A DNA stretch of 7,488 nucleotides from Candidatus Izemoplasmatales bacterium (GTDB taxonomy: Bacteria > Bacillota_I > Bacilli_A > Izemoplasmatales > Hujiaoplasmataceae): positions 1-7,488 of the forward strand of contig JAQVKB010000048.1 of the NCBI GenBank assembly GCA_028694875.1. Direction: 5' to 3'. The notes below the pieces were generated by a model. The model ran no database searches. It worked only from the letters and a program-made list of their open reading frames with translations, and was not told the origin of the DNA. The first letter of the stretch is position 1. Every line of letters begins with the position of its first letter. Shown piece after piece: positions 5,236 to 7,488 of the stretch. The translations under genes were made by a program, and so were the position numbers.

Positions 5236-6000
5236 ATGACATCACGCGCACTAAAATGGGTTGCGATTATCACCATGACCTTGGATCATCTCGGTCTATA
5301 TCTCATTACGGATGGACTTCCAATTCTCGATGCACTGGGTTATCCCAATGTCAGTGCTGCCTCACGAGAGACGTGGTTTTTGACTTTGACCATCCTTTTA
5401 CGTGGGTTGGGACGAATGGCATTTCCCTTGTTTGCTTTCTTTATCGCAGAAGGGATGAGACATACCCGTAGCCGGAAGCGATATGCCATGCGCATTTTCG
5501 CCTTTGCTTTGTTTGTGGAAGTCTGCTTTCTCGTGTATTATTTCATCAGCGGAATATCCTTTAACATTCACCAAAACGTTTTCTGGGTCTTGCTTTTCGG
5601 GATGGCGGCGATTACGCTTCTCGAATCGCCAAAGCGTTGGATGGCTATCTTTGGTTTTTTGTTAATCCCATTAGGGGATATCATCGGATTTTCCTATGGA
5701 GGATATGGCATCGCTTGGGTCATGATCTTCTATTTTGTGACTGACAAAAAACAAATTCTCTTGTATAGTTTCATCGTGAATCTGTTTTATATTAGTTATC
5801 CGCTGGCCTTGGTGACCGAATATGCTTCGAAATACGACGGTCCACTCGCCGCAATACAGTGGTTCTCGATGCTATCGCTTATTCCAATCTTTTTCTATAA
5901 TGGCAAGAAAGGAACGATGAAGAGTTGGTTTTTCTATCTCTATTATCCGCTTCATTTGGCCGTCATATTAGGTGTTGCATTTCTTTTGGGAGTGATGTAA
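5236..6000 (+). CDS. TraX family multi-pass membrane protein
   Basis: 254 aa from the ATG with the strong ribosome site. An in-frame ATG at 5212 would add 8 residues but lies at the predicted transcription start. About eight hydrophobic segments are visible: roughly 7-24, 46-72, 83-104, 113-129, 134-151, 156-169, 173-193 and 204-221, plus a last one at 231-254. Family hallmarks are LDHLG (D17, H18) in the first segment, the Arg-rich LRGLGRMAFPLFAFFIAEG (54-73) and YYPLH (H240) near the end. TraX acetylates the N-terminus of F pilin, and the family is related to membrane acyltransferases. Chromosomal copies away from conjugation genes are common in Firmicutes and their substrate is unknown. 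No pilin or conjugation gene is nearby. Its TAA stop abuts the ATG of nnr, so the two are co-transcribed and probably coupled. Acylation of an extracellular substrate is inferred only. Confidence 0.87.
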   Translation: MTSRALKWVAIITMTLDHLGLYLITDGLPILDALGYPNVSAASRETWFLTLTILLRGLGRMAFPLFAFFIAEGMRHTRSRKRYAMRIFAFALFVEVCFLVYYFISGISFNIHQNVFWVLLFGMAAITLLESPKRWMAIFGFLLIPLGDIIGFSYGGYGIAWVMIFYFVTDKKQILLYSFIVNLFYISYPLALVTEYASKYDGPLAAIQWFSMLSLIPIFFYNGKKGTMKSWFFYLYYPLHLAVILGVAFLLGVM

Positions 6001-7422
6001 ATGAACGTTGCGACATGCAAAGAAGTTCGTGAACTTGAATTCCAATGGACACAAACTTTTCACCAGTCTCTGGATGATTTGACAAGGCTCGTTGGTGAGA
6101 AATTCATTGCTATGCTCGAAGAAGAAGCATGGATGGACAATCAAACCCGAGTCATCATCATTGCGGGGCCTGGTCATAATGGCGAGGATGCGGAAGTGAT
6201 ATTCGAGTTGCTCCGACAAAAGTACTCGTCTGTCAAGGGCTTTTCAATTGGGAAAACACGCCAAAAGATGGAACCCATATCTTCAGAAAACTGGAGTCAT
6301 TTCCAAGAAGCATTATCCACTTCGGATGTGGTGATTGACGGCATCTTCGGAATCGGATTATCACGCCGTGTCGAAGGAATCTATCAAGACGTGATTCAAG
6401 CCATCAATCAGTCGAATTGCAAGATTGTGAGCATCGATCTGCCTTCGGGAATGGATGCGGATAATGGTCTTGTTCAAGGAATCGCTGTCAAAGCGGATTT
6501 GGTCGGCGTCGTTGGCGTTCTCAAACTAGGGAATCTGCTTCAGGACGCTTTTGATTATGCCAAACGATTTCGTTTGATTGATGTAGGCTATATGACAGAG
6601 AACCTACCAAAAAGAGAATGGATAGAAGAGGTCCCCTTGACCTTACCAAATCGCCTTCATCATAGTCATAAATATACCTATGGCAGTGTTCTTACCATAG
6701 GGGGATCCGTTGGATATTACGGTAGCGTTCAGCTTGCTGGAATGGCTGCTTTGCGCAGTGGGGCTGGCCTATCGATGGTAGCTATTCGAGAAGAGGAGCA
6801 AAATTGGTTCCATCAACTCTATCCAGAAATCATCTATCCCATCTATCAAAATGGAAACATCGATGAGTTATTAAAAAAGAAAGATTCCATTGTTTTTGGA
6901 CCAGGAATACTCAAGCCAAGTTTGTTTCATGAAGCATGGCAATCCATTCTCCAAGCCAACCTTCCTGTGGTTGTGGATGCAGGAGGAATCGGATTCATTT
7001 CTTCAGGCATGATTCCAGAACATATGGTTTGCACTCCTCATCTTGGCGAGCTCGCTTCGCTTCTCCACCGATCCACCAAGGAAGTTCAAACAAATTTGCT
7101 CGAATGTGTGGATGAAGTTCGAACCAAAGGCGTCTTTGTCATCAAAGGTCCTGTGACCATCATTGCCCATTCACAGGGAATCAAGTTCATTCAAAGTGGC
7201 AATCCCGGACTGGCAACAGCGGGTAGCGGGGATGTCTTATCTGGCGTCATTGCTGGGCTCTTGGCCCAAGGATTGTCTCCAATAGCGTCTGCGATCCAAG
7301 GCGTCGCTATTCATGGTGACGCTGCCAATCGGTGTCGCGAACACCGAGGTGAAGCCAGCATGGTCGCGTGTGATTTGCTGGAATTCATTCCTGAAGTCAT
7401 CAAGAAAGGAATCATCCGATGA
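6001..7422 (+). CDS. nnr: Bifunctional NAD(P)H-hydrate epimerase / ADP-dependent NAD(P)H-hydrate dehydratase
   Basis: 473 aa, somewhat short for fused Nnr (about 500). It repairs damaged NAD(P)H hydrates: the N-domain (about 1-200, YjeF_N) interconverts R and S epimers, and the C-domain (about 220-470, ribokinase-like) dehydrates the S form using ADP. C-domain motifs are good: HKYTYGSVLTIGGS (223-236), FGPGIL, CTPHLGE (344-350), IKGPVTII (381-388), GNPGLATAGSGDVLSG with catalytic D411, and VAIHGDAA. The N-domain is divergent: GPGHNGEDA (56-64) replaces the usual GPGNNGGDG, and the LMENAG-like helix reads LTRLVGEK, while VIDGIFGIG (111-119) and DLPSGMDAD (146-154) remain. The residues DAGGI (326-330) replace the usual DADAL. 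The start has GGGAG at 5988-5992, eight bases away. Dehydratase activity is likely; epimerase activity is less certain. Confidence 0.94.
   Translation: MNVATCKEVRELEFQWTQTFHQSLDDLTRLVGEKFIAMLEEEAWMDNQTRVIIIAGPGHNGEDAEVIFELLRQKYSSVKGFSIGKTRQKMEPISSENWSHFQEALSTSDVVIDGIFGIGLSRRVEGIYQDVIQAINQSNCKIVSIDLPSGMDADNGLVQGIAVKADLVGVVGVLKLGNLLQDAFDYAKRFRLIDVGYMTENLPKREWIEEVPLTLPNRLHHSHKYTYGSVLTIGGSVGYYGSVQLAGMAALRSGAGLSMVAIREEEQNWFHQLYPEIIYPIYQNGNIDELLKKKDSIVFGPGILKPSLFHEAWQSILQANLPVVVDAGGIGFISSGMIPEHMVCTPHLGELASLLHRSTKEVQTNLLECVDEVRTKGVFVIKGPVTIIAHSQGIKFIQSGNPGLATAGSGDVLSGVIAGLLAQGLSPIASAIQGVAIHGDAANRCREHRGEASMVACDLLEFIPEVIKKGIIR
7402..7410 (+). promoter_or_regulatory. Shine-Dalgarno of the last, partial gene
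   Basis: AAGAAAGGA lies 8 bases before the ATG at 7419, inside the end of nnr. Confidence 0.7.
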
Positions 7423-7488
7423 AACAATTTCGTGAGACATCTCCCAAAATTCATCCTTCCGCAACCATCTTTGAAGGGGCCATCGTGG
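7419..7488 (+). CDS. Probable gamma-carbonic-anhydrase-like hexapeptide-repeat protein, 5' end only
   Basis: The first 23 codons run off the right edge. The ATG overlaps the nnr stop (ATGA), with a ribosome site 8 bases upstream. The residues SPKIHPSATIFEGAIV match the opening of the left-handed beta-helix YrdA/PaaY/gamma-carbonic anhydrase group, which typically begins with P-x-I-H-P-S-A or similar followed by x-G-A-x-(V/I). The metal histidines and hexapeptide coils lie outside the window, so enzyme activity cannot be judged. Other hexapeptide acyltransferases are possible. It is the third gene of the traX-nnr operon as far as can be seen. Confidence 0.65.
   Translation, partial: MKQFRETSPKIHPSATIFEGAIV

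Noticed and set aside
5236..6000. Mobile or conjugative element because of the TraX homology
   Set aside because: There are no relaxase, pilin, integrase, repeats or attachment sites; neighbours are housekeeping genes, and chromosomal TraX homologues are common.

Overview
The window reads as ordinary bacterial chromosome: dense genes, short intergenic gaps, good Shine-Dalgarno sites and intrinsic terminators. UGA is a true stop (the first gene, the AP endonuclease and nnr end in TGA) and Trp is TGG, so this is not a UGA=Trp mollicute. By eye GC is in the mid-40s. The gene set (YgeY/YgeW, a GuaD-type CDA-fold guanine deaminase, ThpR, fused Nnr) and the Gram-positive-like ribosome binding sites suggest an anaerobic Bacillota or standard-code Mycoplasmatota-like lineage. 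That placement is an inference with low certainty.

Region 1 (1-3071, plus strand) is the distal end of an operon: a fold-type II PLP enzyme cut by the left edge, a YgeY M20-family hydrolase overlapping it by 4 bp, and a YgeW-type knotted carbamoyltransferase 15 bp later, closed by a palindromic terminator. YgeY and YgeW mark the anaerobic purine/urate and selenium-linked hydroxylase clusters known from E. coli and gut anaerobes, where diaminopropionate-type chemistry and carbamoyl transfer are thought to release ammonia, pyruvate and carbamoyl phosphate. Here the PLP enzyme looks like cysteine synthase rather than classical YgeX, and the carbamoyltransferase is short and lacks the Cys of its HCLP motif. 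This is the most interesting part of the window.

Region 2 (3089-4155) has thpR (2H RNA phosphodiesterase) on the plus strand converging on a guanine deaminase gene on the minus strand, with a bidirectional terminator between them. Guanine deaminase makes xanthine, so it could feed the purine-type pathway of region 1, although it has its own promoter.

Region 3 (4156-5077) holds divergent sigma-A-type promoters with repeated ATGTTC motifs, then a monocistronic AP endonuclease gene with its own terminator.

Region 4 (5078-7488) is a new plus-strand operon: a promoter whose -10 lies inside a 20-bp inverted repeat, a chromosomal TraX-family membrane protein (start moved to 5236), a fused NAD(P)H-hydrate epimerase/dehydratase (nnr) abutting it exactly, and the first 23 codons of a probable gamma-carbonic-anhydrase-like hexapeptide protein overlapping the nnr stop. 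No RNA genes, insertion sequences, CRISPR arrays or attachment sites were seen. No gene-free stretch exceeds about 190 bases.
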